Source: CAWATZ01 sp963784995
Lineage (GTDB): Bacteria > Planctomycetota > Planctomycetia > Gemmatales > Gemmataceae
Assembly: GCA_963784995.1 (NCBI GenBank)
Contig: CAWATZ010000007.1
Location: 124,001 to 188,000 of the forward strand
Reading direction: 5' to 3'
DNA: 64,000 bases
Part shown: in pieces, positions 8,271 through 16,400 of the stretch
Layout: every line of letters begins with the position of its first letter
Numbering within the stretch: the stretch's first letter is position 1
Notes under the pieces: model-generated
Databases searched by the model: none
What the model saw: only the letters and a program-made list of their open reading frames with translations
What the model was told of the DNA's origin: nothing
Program-made: the position numbers and the translations under genes

Positions 8271-9020
8271 GTGGTCGCCGAGGGCTGCTTCCGCTTTGAC
8301 GTGCTGACGCTGTTTCCGGAGCTTTTCCAGGGCTACCTGACGCAGAGCCTGCTGAAACTGGCACTGAACAAGGGACTGGTGCAGATCCATCTCTGGAACC
8401 TGCGCGACTGGGCCACCGGCAAGCATCGCAGCGTGGATGACCGCCCCTTCGGCGGCGGGCCGGGCATGGTGATCATGCCCGAGCCGGTTTACGCCGCCGT
8501 CGAGGCCGTTCGCGCCATGGACCCCGACCCCGGCCTGCTGGTCCTGCTGACGCCGGGGGGGCAGCGCCTCCGCCAGCCGCTCGTGCAAGAGCTGGCCCGA
8601 CAGCGGCGCTTGCTGCTTTTGTGTGGCCGTTATGAGGGCTTTGACGAACGCATCCGCGAGGGCTTGCAACCCTTCGAGCTGTCGATCGGGGATTTCGTCT
8701 GCAACGGCGGCGAGGTTCCGGCCATGGTCGTGATCGACACGGTGGTGCGCTACGTGCCGGGCGTCCTGGGCGATCCGGAGAGCCTGGCGGAGGAATCACA
8801 CAACGTTGCGGGCCGGCTGGAATATCCGCAGTACACCCGGCCAAGGGTCTTTCGCGGGATGGCTGTGCCCGACATCCTGCTGAGCGGCAATCACAAAGCG
8901 ATTGCCCGCTGGCGTCAGGAACAATCGCTGGCCCGCAGCCCCAAGCCCGAGCAATCATTGACAAGTGACGTGAAGAAGGAAGGTGACAGTCATGAAGAAC
9001 AAGTTGATGGCCCTGGTTGA
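8271..9020 (+). CDS. trmD: tRNA (guanine-N1-)-methyltransferase
   Basis: A 249-residue SPOUT-class methylase that makes m1G37 in tRNAs reading CNN codons and so prevents frameshifting. It shows FRFDVLTLFPELFQGY at the start, then RPFGGGPGMVIMPEPV, the S-adenosylmethionine-binding trefoil knot LLLCGRYEGFDERI and SIGDFVCNGGEVPAMVVID, and the C-terminal EYPQYTRPRVFRGMAVPDILLSGNH. The GTG at 8271 is the best start, seven bases after rpsP; frames further upstream overlap rpsP. The 3' end overlaps rplS by 29 bases, suggesting translational coupling. Confidence 0.95.
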   Translation: MVAEGCFRFDVLTLFPELFQGYLTQSLLKLALNKGLVQIHLWNLRDWATGKHRSVDDRPFGGGPGMVIMPEPVYAAVEAVRAMDPDPGLLVLLTPGGQRLRQPLVQELARQRRLLLLCGRYEGFDERIREGLQPFELSIGDFVCNGGEVPAMVVIDTVVRYVPGVLGDPESLAEESHNVAGRLEYPQYTRPRVFRGMAVPDILLSGNHKAIARWRQEQSLARSPKPEQSLTSDVKKEGDSHEEQVDGPG

Positions 9021-9417
9021 GGATGCCGCTCGCAAAAAGGACATCCCCAGCTTCCAGATTGGCGACACGGTGGACGTGCATCAGCGTATCCTGGAAGGGC
9101 AAAAAGAACGCGTCCAGATCTTCAACGGCGTGGTGATCTCCCGCCGGGGCGAGGGGATGCGCGAGATGTTCACGGTCCGGCGCATTGTCCAGAGCGAAGG
9201 CGTGGAGCGGACGTTTCCGATCAATTCGCCCAAGATCGCCAAGATCGAGGTCAAGCGCACCGGCACCGTTCGCCGGGCCAAGCTGTATTACCTGCGCGAT
9301 CGCGTCGGCAAGGCAACCCGCCTGCGGGAACGCAAGGTGAAGGTGAGCGCGGAAGCGAATGGGGCCGCGGCGGCGGGCAAGCAGCAGAAGGCAGTGGAGC
9401 CGGCGGCCAAGGCGTGA
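8992..9417 (+). CDS. rplS: 50S ribosomal protein L19
   Basis: A 141-residue large-subunit protein at the interface with the small subunit. The core IGDTVDVHQRILEGQKERVQ, FNGVVISRRGEGMREMFTVRR, GVERTFPINSPKIAKIEV and RRAKLYYLRDRVGKATRLRE is textbook L19. The ATG at 8992 follows AAGGAAGG at 8 bases; the GTG at 8983 is too close to that site. A tail of about 25 Ala/Lys-rich residues exceeds the E. coli length. Its first codons overlap trmD. Confidence 0.96.
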   Translation: MKNKLMALVEDAARKKDIPSFQIGDTVDVHQRILEGQKERVQIFNGVVISRRGEGMREMFTVRRIVQSEGVERTFPINSPKIAKIEVKRTGTVRRAKLYYLRDRVGKATRLRERKVKVSAEANGAAAAGKQQKAVEPAAKA

Positions 9418-9420
9418 CGT

Positions 9421-9478
9421 GTGGATTGATTTATCGTTTCGCGCTGGGCCGGTTGAGCGCGAAACGATAAATCAACAC
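9421..9478. repeat. Perfect hairpin after rplS, possible terminator
   Basis: Twenty-base arms (9426-9445 and 9456-9475, beginning TTGATTTATCGTTTCGCGCT) around a 10-base loop. There is no following T-run, so it is not a classic intrinsic terminator. It may be a stabilising or recoded palindromic repeat; no second copy was seen in the window. It separates the ribosomal operon from yraN. Confidence 0.75.
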
Positions 9479-9522
9479 AAAGACTCACCATCGTGGTATC
9501 GGGAAGAAACCGAGGCGTGCCC

Positions 9523-9921
9523 ATGCTCCCAGCCTGGTTGCGGCGTCTGTTCGGCAGCCGGTCGGAGAATGCCGCGGCCCGGTATCTGCGGCAGCAGGGT
9601 TTCCGCATCCTGACTCGCAACTACACCTGCTCGCTGGGCGAACTGGACCTGGTTGCCCTGGACGAAGGCTGTATCGTGTTTGTGGAGGTCCGCTCCACCG
9701 CCAGCACGGACGTGGAGCAGACGGCCCTGTCGGTGGATCGGGCCAAGCAGAAACGGCTGACCGAGCTGGCCCTGCACTACCTGAGCCGGTACAAGCTGCT
9801 GAACCAGCCGGCCCGTTTCGATGTCCTGGTGATCAGCTGGCCGAAAAAGCAAAAAGATCCTCAGATCATCCATTATCGCCAGGCCTTTGAAGCAGTCGGA
9901 CGCGGCCAGATCTATTCGTGA
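9523..9921 (+). CDS. YraN/UPF0102-family endonuclease-like protein
   Basis: A 132-residue member of the UPF0102 (YraN) family, which has a restriction-endonuclease-like fold. It shows AARYLRQQGFRILTRNYTC, then the GELDLVALDEGCIVFVEVRST stretch with the D and E-x-V of the PD-(D/E)xK-like core, and later VDRAKQKRLTELALHYL and RFDVLVIS. The ATG at 9523 has GAGG eight bases before it; a GTG at 9493 would give 10 more residues. Its biological role is not firmly known; family members sit beside rplS/rnhB/trmD blocks in many bacteria, as here. Confidence 0.9.
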   Translation: MLPAWLRRLFGSRSENAAARYLRQQGFRILTRNYTCSLGELDLVALDEGCIVFVEVRSTASTDVEQTALSVDRAKQKRLTELALHYLSRYKLLNQPARFDVLVISWPKKQKDPQIIHYRQAFEAVGRGQIYS

Positions 9922-9968
9922 GAGGAACTCGATTGCCGCAACGCGGGCCGAGGGAAGGGAAGCAAGCA

Positions 9969-11194
9969 GTGAAAATCGTTCCCGAACAGCTGGCACTGAT
10001 CGAGCGCGGCGTCGAGCAGATCGAGCCGCGTGACGAACTGGTCCGCAAACTCACTTACAGCGTCCAGGCCGGTAAGCCGCTGCGCGTCAAGTACGGCATC
10101 GATCCGACCGGCATCGACGTTCATCTGGGCCACACCGTTCCGCTGCGCAAGCTGAGGCTGTTCCAGGAGCTGGGCCATCAGGCCGTGCTGATCATCGGCA
10201 ATTACACCGCCCTGGTCGGCGATCCCACCGATCGGTGCGAAACCCGTCCGAAACTGACCCCGGAACAGGTCGAGACGGAATGCCCAGGGCTTCCTGGCCC
10301 AGATCAGCAAGATCATCGACATCGAGTAAGACCGAGGTGCATTGCAACGGCGACTGGTTCAGCAAGTTCTCCTTCCTGGACGTGATGAGCCTGACCAGCA
10401 AGATGACGGTACAGCGGATGCTGGAGCGCGACGACTTCACCAAGCGCTTCCGGGCCGAGCCCTCGGAGCCGATTTTCCTCCACGAGTGCCTCTACCCGCT
10501 GATGCAGGGCCACGACAGCGTCGAGATCAAGGCCGACGTCGAGCTGGGCGGCAGTGAGCAGCTGTTCAACCTGATGGTCGGCCGGCGCTTGCAGCAGGAC
10601 GCGGGACAGGAGCCGCAAATCTGCCTCACCTTGCCCATTTTGATCGGCACCGATGGCGAGCGCCGCATGGGCAAGAGCCTGGGGAATTACATCGGCGTCG
10701 GTGAGCCGCCGCGTGAGCAGTTCGGCAAGACCATGAAGATCCCCGACGCGCTCATGGAGTGCTGGTTCACCTTGCTTACGGATCGGCCCCTGGACGAGAT
10801 CCAGCGCCTGGTCAATCCGGAGCTGACCCCCCCGCGGCAGGCCAAGGAACGGCTCGGCATGGACATTGTCGCGTTTTACCACGGGGAGGCGGCTGCTCTC
10901 GCGGCGGCCGAAGATTTTCGCCGCCAGTTCAGCAACAAAGAGGATCCGGTCGATATTCCTCAAGGAAAGGTCCCGGCCGGCGAATTAACTAATGGGCAGA
11001 TGTCTATTGTCCGCTTACTGGTGGCCCTGGAGATCTCCAAGAGTAACAACGAAGCCCGCCGGCTGATCCAGCAAGGGGCCGTCAACATTGGTCCGTGCCG
11101 CCAAAAAGTGACGGACGTCAACCTGAGCGTGCCTTTGACCGATGGGCTGGTGGTCCGAGCGGGCCGCAAGATTGTTCGTGTCCAGTTGACCTGA
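9969..11194 (+). CDS. tyrS: Tyrosyl-tRNA synthetase, read across two frameshifts
   Basis: Class Ic synthetase that charges tRNA-Tyr. The first frame gives LRVKYGIDPTGIDVHLGHTV with the HLGH (HIGH) motif and NYTALVGDPT. One extra base near 10277 and a second near 10327 must be removed to continue into CNGDWFSKFSFLDVMSLTSK, ELGGSEQLFNLMVGRRLQ and ERRMGKSLGNYIGV. The KMSKS signature is present as RMGKS. A C-terminal S4 RNA-binding domain follows (MSIVRLLVALEISKSNNEARRLIQQGAVNI). Reconstructed length is about 407, normal for the TyrRZ type. The gene is essential and every block is preserved, so sequence errors are the likely cause. Start GTG at 9969 after AGGGAAGG. Confidence 0.9.
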
Positions 11195-11206
11195 TGAGAG
11201 GATGCG

Positions 11207-12052
11207 ATGTTTGCGCACGTCCTGACATGGTCGTCACCCCCCGCGCAGGTCGCGCTGTCTGCGGAGGAAGTTCACGTCTGGCGGGCCGCGCTGGACCGTT
11301 CGCCCTGTTTCCTCGAAGCGCAGTTGCAGGTCCTCTCTCCGGACGAACGGGAACGGGCCGACCGCTACTCCTGCACCACCGCCCGCTCGCGCTTTGTGGT
11401 GGGCCGGGGGCTGCTGCGGCGAATCCTGGCACGCTACCTGGACGTGAAGCCGTGCGCGATCCGTTTCCGCGTCTGTCCGCAGGGCAAGCCGATCCTGGAT
11501 GAGCCGAACCCGGCGCTGCACTTCAACCTCTCGCATTCTCACGACCTGGTGCTGATTGCCATCACCCACCGCGGCGAGGTGGGCATTGACGTGGAGCGGG
11601 TCCGGTCCTTCGCCAACGACCTCAGCCTGGCCGAACGGTATTTCTCGCCGCGCGAATGCCGGCTGCTCCGCATGCTGTCGCCGGAGAACCGCACCGAGGC
11701 GTTCTTCCATGCCTGGACGCGGAAAGAAGCCTGCCTCAAGGCCCTGGGGGTCGGTCTCTCCTACGGGCTCGACCGTGTGGAAGTGACCATCCATCCCGAG
11801 GATCCGGCGCAGGTCCTGCGGCTGGACGGCGAGGAGCAGCAGGCCGCCCCCTGGTCGCTGCAGGCGCTTCTGCCGGCCCCGGGATACGTTGGAGCGCTGG
11901 CGCTGAAGGCCCCGAAGGGCTTCCGCCTCGTCGGCTGGCACTGGTCGGAAGAGGAAAGACAAACTGGACAAACGCCGGAGTTGAACTCGGAAGGTTGGCC
12001 AGGTGACGACCCCTGCCGGCTTGCCCGGCAGGTGAAGGAGGTCTGGGGCTAG
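11207..12052 (+). CDS. 4'-phosphopantetheinyl transferase, Sfp type
   Basis: A 281-residue enzyme that moves phosphopantetheine from CoA to a serine of a carrier protein. Key family motifs are SRFVVGRGLLRRILARYL, FNLSHSHDLVLIAI, GEVGIDVERV (the Mg-binding D and E) and FFHAWTRKEACLKALG with the catalytic E and K. The length matches broad-specificity Sfp enzymes rather than the short AcpS type, so it could serve polyketide, peptide or fatty-acid carriers; none lies in the window. GAGAGG stands before the ATG, 12 bases after tyrS. The last 15 residues (DDPCRLARQVKEVWG) and the stop codon are encoded by palindrome IR-A copy 2, so the natural C terminus seems to have been replaced or extended by the repeat. 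Confidence 0.9.
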   Translation: MFAHVLTWSSPPAQVALSAEEVHVWRAALDRSPCFLEAQLQVLSPDERERADRYSCTTARSRFVVGRGLLRRILARYLDVKPCAIRFRVCPQGKPILDEPNPALHFNLSHSHDLVLIAITHRGEVGIDVERVRSFANDLSLAERYFSPRECRLLRMLSPENRTEAFFHAWTRKEACLKALGVGLSYGLDRVEVTIHPEDPAQVLRLDGEEQQAAPWSLQALLPAPGYVGALALKAPKGFRLVGWHWSEEERQTGQTPELNSEGWPGDDPCRLARQVKEVWG

Positions 12053-12135
12053 AAAGCCAGGCATAGAAAAGGTTTACGTCCTCCTCCTTCTAGCTATCGA
12101 CCTCCTTCACCTGCCGGGCAAGCCGGCAGGGGTCG
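12007..12135. repeat. Long palindrome IR-A, copy 2
   Basis: A 129-bp inverted repeat with the same arms as copy 1 and an unrelated 37-base loop. The left arm overlaps the 3' end of the phosphopantetheinyl transferase gene and supplies its TAG stop. The right arm ends 42 bases before the fumarase start. Confidence 0.9.
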
Positions 12136-12176
12136 AAACACCTCGAATTCACACAATGCCCCAAGAGATTGCCACC

Positions 12177-13709
12177 ATGAACAGCAGCAAGTTTCACTCC
12201 CAGATCCTCGAACTGATCCGCCGCACCTCGGCCTACCTGCCCCATGACGTGACCCAGGTCCTGCAAATGCACAAGGCCCTGGAGCAAACCGGCTCCAAGG
12301 CCGACCTGGCTCTCGACCTGGTCATGCAAAACATCGACCTGGCCAAGCGTCTCAGTGCCCCCATCTGCCAGGACACCGGCACCATCACCTTCTGGATCAA
12401 GACGCCCAGCGGCTTCGATCAGCTTGAGCTGGAGGAGCTGTGCAAGGAAGCCGTCGTCGAGGCCACGGCCAGGGGCATCCTCCGCCAGAACTCGGTCGAT
12501 AGCGTCAGCGGCAAGAACACCGGCAACAACCTCGGCCCCGGCAGCCCGGTCTTCCACTGGCACCAGCACCGCGATAGCACGGTGGAGATCAAGCTGGTCC
12601 TCAAGGGCGGCGGCTGCGAGAACATGAGCGCCCAGTATTCGCTGCCGGTCACGCTGTCCGGCAAGCGCTGCGACCGTGACCTGGAAGGGGTGCGGTCCTG
12701 CATCCTCGACGCCGTCTGGCAGGCCCAGGGCAAGGGCTGCGGTCCTGGTTTCCTGGGCGTGTGCATCGGCGGCGACCGGGCCAGCGGCTACGAGGCCGCC
12801 AAGGAACAGCTGCTCCGCGACGTGGACGACAGCAACCCCGACCCGCAGCTGGCCGCCCTGGAGGCCCGCATCCTGGATGAGGCCAACCGGCTAGACATTG
12901 GCCCGATGGGCTTCGGCGGCAAGCTGACCGTCGGCAGTTGCAAGGTCGGCGCCCGCAACCGGCTGCCGGCCTCGTTCTTTGTCTCGGTGGCCTACATGTG
13001 CTGGGCCTACCGCCGCCGCGGAGTTGTCCTGGACGGCGAGGGCGAGGTGGTCGAGTGGCTCTACCAGGCCCCTGGCGAGTTTGATCACGACGCGGAGCTG
13101 CACCAGCAGCCGGTGCCCCTGATCGAGCTGGGCAGCCGGGGCGCGAAAGCGGTCCACCTGCAGACCCCACTGAGCGAGGCCCAGGCACGCGGCCTCAAGG
13201 CGGGCGACATCGTGCTGCTCTCGGGCACCGTCTACACCGGCCGGGACGAGGTCCACAAGTACCTGTTCAAGGGCCATGACCTGCCCGCCCTGCATGGGGC
13301 CATCATCTATCACTGCGGTCCAGTGGTGCTGGAGGAGAACGGCACCTACCGCGTGATGGCTGCCGGGCCGACCACCTCCATCCGCGAGGAGCCGTACCAG
13401 GCCGAGATCATTCGCCGCTTCGGCGTCCGCGCCGTCATCGGCAAGGGCGGCATGGGTCAGCGCACCCTGGAGGCGTGCCGGGAACACGGCTGCGTCTATC
13501 TGCACGCCATCGGCGGGGCCGCCCAGATCTACGCCCGCTGTGTCGAGAAGGTGGGCAACGTCTACCTCAAGCAGTTCGGCAGCCCGGAAGCGGTCTGGGA
13601 GCTGTTCGTCAAGGACTTCCCCGCCGTGGTCACCATGGACTCGCACGGCCGATCGCTCCACCAGGAGGTGGCCGATACCTCGAAAGCACAGCTGGCGACG
13701 GTGGTTTGA
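12177..13709 (+). CDS. Fumarate hydratase class I (iron-sulfur type)
   Basis: A 510-residue single-chain class I fumarase, converting fumarate to malate in the citric acid cycle. The alpha region holds LSAPICQDTGTITFWIK, NSVDSVSGKNTGNN, KGGGCENMSAQYSL and LTVGSCKVGARNR; the three Cys in ICQD, GGCE and GSCK are candidates for 4Fe-4S ligands. The beta region follows after residue 310 with LKAGDIVLLSGTVYTGRDE, GAIIYHCGPVV, GPTTSIREEPY and IGKGGM. L-tartrate dehydratases share this plan but are usually split into two genes; the fused form favours fumarase. The ATG at 12177 is preferred to the one at 12156, which is poorly spaced from any ribosome site. It stands alone with palindromes on both sides. 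Confidence 0.92.
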   Translation: MNSSKFHSQILELIRRTSAYLPHDVTQVLQMHKALEQTGSKADLALDLVMQNIDLAKRLSAPICQDTGTITFWIKTPSGFDQLELEELCKEAVVEATARGILRQNSVDSVSGKNTGNNLGPGSPVFHWHQHRDSTVEIKLVLKGGGCENMSAQYSLPVTLSGKRCDRDLEGVRSCILDAVWQAQGKGCGPGFLGVCIGGDRASGYEAAKEQLLRDVDDSNPDPQLAALEARILDEANRLDIGPMGFGGKLTVGSCKVGARNRLPASFFVSVAYMCWAYRRRGVVLDGEGEVVEWLYQAPGEFDHDAELHQQPVPLIELGSRGAKAVHLQTPLSEAQARGLKAGDIVLLSGTVYTGRDEVHKYLFKGHDLPALHGAIIYHCGPVVLEENGTYRVMAAGPTTSIREEPYQAEIIRRFGVRAVIGKGGMGQRTLEACREHGCVYLHAIGGAAQIYARCVEKVGNVYLKQFGSPEAVWELFVKDFPAVVTMDSHGRSLHQEVADTSKAQLATVV

Positions 13710-13953
13710 AGTTTTCTCACAATTTTTTCATTCCCTGGCGCATCGTCAGTTCACGTGAGTGGTGTCGGCTGCAAAACACCGTCTCTGGTTGGTCTGTCCG
13801 TGGGGGGTAAAGGACCTGGTTCCTGCAGACCAACAGCAGAGCAAGCCGTTTTTCAACGCCGACACCGTTCTCACAACCATGGTGTTGACTGAACCGGCTT
13901 TGACAGCGGGGCTGGCAGCGTCCTCGATGTCGGGCCGGTTCGGTTTTTCCTCT

Positions 13954-14033
13954 CGGAGCCGCGCACGCAGCGCAGCGGAGTAAGCGGTTTACAGGAAAAC
14001 CGCTTACTCCGCTGCGCTGCGTGCGCGGCTCCG
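13954..14033. repeat. Palindrome IR-B, copy 1
   Basis: An 80-bp inverted repeat: arms run from CGGAGCCGCGCACGCAGCGC to AGTAAGCGGTTT, with a short loop. Copies 2 and 3 are at 35821-35896 and 51043-51126. The rest of the 13710-14060 gap holds no gene I can support. Confidence 0.9.
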
Positions 14034-14060
14034 CCCATTTCTGCAAAAACACAAATCGTG

Positions 14061-14089
14061 TTGATATAACATAAACTCTTGCCTAGAAT
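14061..14089 (+). promoter_or_regulatory. Sigma-70-type promoter of the pseudokinase-VWA-PurA-like genes
   Basis: TTGATA (14061-14066), a 17-base spacer and TAGAAT (14084-14089) in a locally AT-rich stretch. The start codon at 14161 follows after 71 bases. Confidence 0.6.
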
Positions 14090-14160
14090 GTGTCATGTTG
14101 ACAGCAAGACGCCATCGGAGGAGCGAGCTAGCAAGCGGCACTCCTTCGCGGGGTACGGCC

Positions 14161-15297
14161 ATGATCGGCTTTTTCCATTTTCTGCGGTGTTTTGGCCGGG
14201 CGGCCGTCAAGAACGCGGCCCGGGCCCTGGCCAGCATGGTGCCGCTGGGGGAGGTGGTCTTCGAGATCACCCGGGACGCGGAAGAGGAATATCGCAAGGA
14301 CAAGATCACTGCGGCCTTGCGGGAAAAGCCAACCCCTCCCCCCAACCCCCTCCCCGAAACGGAGAGGGGGAGTCAAAAGGTTTCGGCTGTGTGTGCGCTG
14401 GCGCAATGCAATCCATCGGTTGTCTTGCTCCCCTCCCCGCTTCGGGGAGGGGTTGGGGGAGGGGTTCCGCGAGAGACTGTCAACGGCACCTGCCAGGATT
14501 ACACCGTACACAGTTTGCTTGCCGTGGGCGACGTGGCCGACGTGCATCTCGCCAGCACAACAGGAGACGCGGGCCCAGCGGAGTCGCGCTACTTCTTGAA
14601 GATTGCCCGTGCTCCGGAAGGGAACCTGCTGCTGGACAACGAACGCCGGACCTTGAAGCACCTGGGGCCAGCGGCAGGCAAAACCGTCTTCCGCTGGTAT
14701 CTGCCCCGGCTGGTGGAGTCCTTCCAGACTCCGGGCCCGGTTCCGAAGCGCGTGAACGTGTACCCAGCGGACCCCGGGTTTTACACGCTGGAACAGGTCC
14801 ACGAGCAGCACCCGGCCCTGGACGGGCGACACCTGGCCTGGATCTTCAAGCGTTTGCTGTCGGTCCTGGGTTTCAGCCACGGGCAGGGAATCGTGCATGG
14901 GGCGGTGCTGCCCTGTCACGTCCTGATCCACGCGGCCGACCACGGGCTGCGGCTCGTGGGTTGGGGCCAGAGCGTCGAGTCCGGGCGACGGATCACCGTC
15001 CTGGCGCCGCGCTACCGCGACTGGTATCCCCTCGAAGTCCTGAACAAGCAACCCGCGACGCCGGAGACCGACCTGTTCCTGGCGGCGCGGTGCCTGATCT
15101 ACCTGGCAGGCGGAGATCCGGTGCGTGACCGGATGCCAGACTCCGTACCGGCGCCGATGCAGCGCTTCCTCGCCACCTGTTTGCTGGAGGGGCCGCGAAT
15201 GCGGCCCGGGGACGCCTGGAAGCTCATGGACGAGTTTGACGAACTGCTGCGTCAGCTGTACGGACCTCCAAAGTTTCAGCCGCTCACCATGACCTGA
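14161..15297 (+). CDS. Pseudokinase (degenerate Ser/Thr kinase fold)
   Basis: A 378-residue protein with the layout of an Hanks-type kinase but without its catalytic residues. Residues about 145-155 (RYFLKIARAP) match the strand with the ATP-binding Lys, and NERRTLKHLG matches helix C. The catalytic loop reads IVHGAVLPCHVLIHA, where HRD-K-x-x-N is normally found, and the DFG position reads VGWGQS. The later YPLEVLNKQPATPETDLFLAARCLIYLAGG segment mirrors the APE loop and helix F (S-D-x-Y/F). The N-terminal 55 residues contain one hydrophobic or amphipathic stretch. Between them, residues about 58-102 are translated from palindrome IR-D copy 2. The next gene begins 10 bases downstream, so they are co-transcribed. 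Expected to be a binding or scaffold protein, not an enzyme. Confidence 0.72.
   Translation: MIGFFHFLRCFGRAAVKNAARALASMVPLGEVVFEITRDAEEEYRKDKITAALREKPTPPPNPLPETERGSQKVSAVCALAQCNPSVVLLPSPLRGGVGGGVPRETVNGTCQDYTVHSLLAVGDVADVHLASTTGDAGPAESRYFLKIARAPEGNLLLDNERRTLKHLGPAAGKTVFRWYLPRLVESFQTPGPVPKRVNVYPADPGFYTLEQVHEQHPALDGRHLAWIFKRLLSVLGFSHGQGIVHGAVLPCHVLIHAADHGLRLVGWGQSVESGRRITVLAPRYRDWYPLEVLNKQPATPETDLFLAARCLIYLAGGDPVRDRMPDSVPAPMQRFLATCLLEGPRMRPGDAWKLMDEFDELLRQLYGPPKFQPLTMT
14331..14467. repeat. G/C-rich palindrome IR-D, copy 2, inside a coding sequence
   Basis: Two G/C-run palindromes related to IR-D copy 1, separated by about 55 unrelated bases; together they form one large inverted repeat. The whole block is open in the pseudokinase frame and is translated to Pro- and Gly-rich peptide (PTPPPNPLPE and LPSPLRGGVGGGVP). 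Confidence 0.8.
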
Positions 15298-15307
15298 AGG
15301 AGATCGC

Positions 15308-16228
15308 ATGGGTAGCACACGATGGTCGGACGATGACTACAGAGACCGGGCCCGGGTCCGGGCCGCGACGGGCCGCGACGTGTTCGAGCACGACGATGCC
15401 ATCCGGCACGGCAAGGCCGCTCGCCAGGTCCACCAGAAGATGAACCCGTTTGGCGTCGCCATCCGGGAATCCCGGGACAGCGACGCCCACCCCGAAAGCC
15501 TGGCCGTCGGCGTCTTGCTCGACGTGACCGGCAGCATGCAGAAGGTGCCCCGCATCGTGCAGGCGCACCTGCCCGCGCTGATGGGACTGCTCATCCGCAA
15601 GGGCTACGTCGAGCATCCGCAAATCCTGTTCGGCGCCGTCGGAGACGCCACCTGCGACGATGCTCCGCTCCAGGTGGGGCAGTTTGAATCAGGCATCGAG
15701 ATTGAGGAGGACCTCGGCAAGCTCTTCCTGGAGGGCGGCGGCGGGGGCCAGGTGACCGAGTCCTACGAGCTGGCCACGTACTTCATGGCCCGGCACTCGT
15801 CCATCGACTGCCTCGAAAAGCGCGGCAAGCGGGGCTACCTCTTCCTCATTGGAGACGAGGCCCCCTATCCGCACGTCAAGAAGGAGGAGGTCAAGAGGTA
15901 TCTGGGCGACACGCTCCAGGCCAGCATCCCGGTCGATGAAGTGATCGCGGAGCTGGAGCAAATGTTTTCGGTGTACTTCGTCATCCCGAAAATGACGGGC
16001 CACTGGGGCAATGAGGCGGTCCACCGCCGCTGGGTCAAACTGCTGGGCCAGAACGTGCTGCGCCTGGAAGAGCCTGCGGCCATCTGTGAGCTGATCGCGT
16101 CCACGATTGGTTTTGCCGAGGGCAAGGTGGACCTGGACAACCTGGTCGATGACCTGCGCGAGTCCGGTGCGTCCGCCTCGGTGGCCCGCACCGTGGGAAG
16201 GGCTCTGGAGACGGGCTTGAGCCGCTAG
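15308..16228 (+). CDS. VWA-domain protein, second gene of the pseudokinase set
   Basis: A 306-residue cytoplasmic protein. LAVGVLLDVTGSMQKVPRIV is a von Willebrand A metal-ion adhesion site (D-x-T-x-S type, residues about 65-85), and the VTESYELATYFMARH and LFLIGDEAPYP segments fit the later MIDAS threonine and aspartate strands. It lacks a signal peptide or membrane helix. In bacteria cytoplasmic VWA proteins act as metal-dependent protein-binding modules that often pair with kinases, phosphatases or MoxR ATPases; TerY-type triads are the known example. AAGGAGATCGC stands directly before the ATG, the strongest ribosome site in the window, 10 bases after the pseudokinase stop. A big palindrome (IR-E) separates it from the PurA-like gene. 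Confidence 0.78.
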   Translation: MGSTRWSDDDYRDRARVRAATGRDVFEHDDAIRHGKAARQVHQKMNPFGVAIRESRDSDAHPESLAVGVLLDVTGSMQKVPRIVQAHLPALMGLLIRKGYVEHPQILFGAVGDATCDDAPLQVGQFESGIEIEEDLGKLFLEGGGGGQVTESYELATYFMARHSSIDCLEKRGKRGYLFLIGDEAPYPHVKKEEVKRYLGDTLQASIPVDEVIAELEQMFSVYFVIPKMTGHWGNEAVHRRWVKLLGQNVLRLEEPAAICELIASTIGFAEGKVDLDNLVDDLRESGASASVARTVGRALETGLSR

Positions 16229-16231
16229 ACC

Positions 16232-16368
16232 GTTCCCGTGGGTGCGCTGCGCGACCCACGGCTGAGATATGCAACCCCTTCGGGGTAGAAAACCGGGCTG
16301 CCGTTGTCTTCCTACCCCGAAGGGGTTGCATAACCCAGCCGTGGGTCGCGCAGCGCACCCACGGGAAC
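16232..16368. repeat. Nested palindrome IR-E
   Basis: A 137-bp inverted repeat with 32-bp outer arms (GTTCCCGTGGGTGCGCTGCG and complement) and 18-bp inner arms GCAACCCCTTCGGGGTAG. It follows the VWA gene by 3 bases and ends 32 bases before the PurA-like gene. No second copy is seen in the window. Confidence 0.88.
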
Positions 16369-16400
16369 AACGCGCATCCAAAGGTACAGCGGGTGCAATC

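Noticed and set aside
9421..9478. Intrinsic terminator after rplS
   Set aside because: The stem is perfect but there is no T-run after it on either strand, so it is listed as a repeat only.
6455..11194. Programmed frameshifting in ffh and tyrS
   Set aside because: No slippery heptamer, stop-plus-SD arrangement or pseudoknot is evident, and neither gene is known to need it; simple base insertions explain the breaks and occur in many other genes here.
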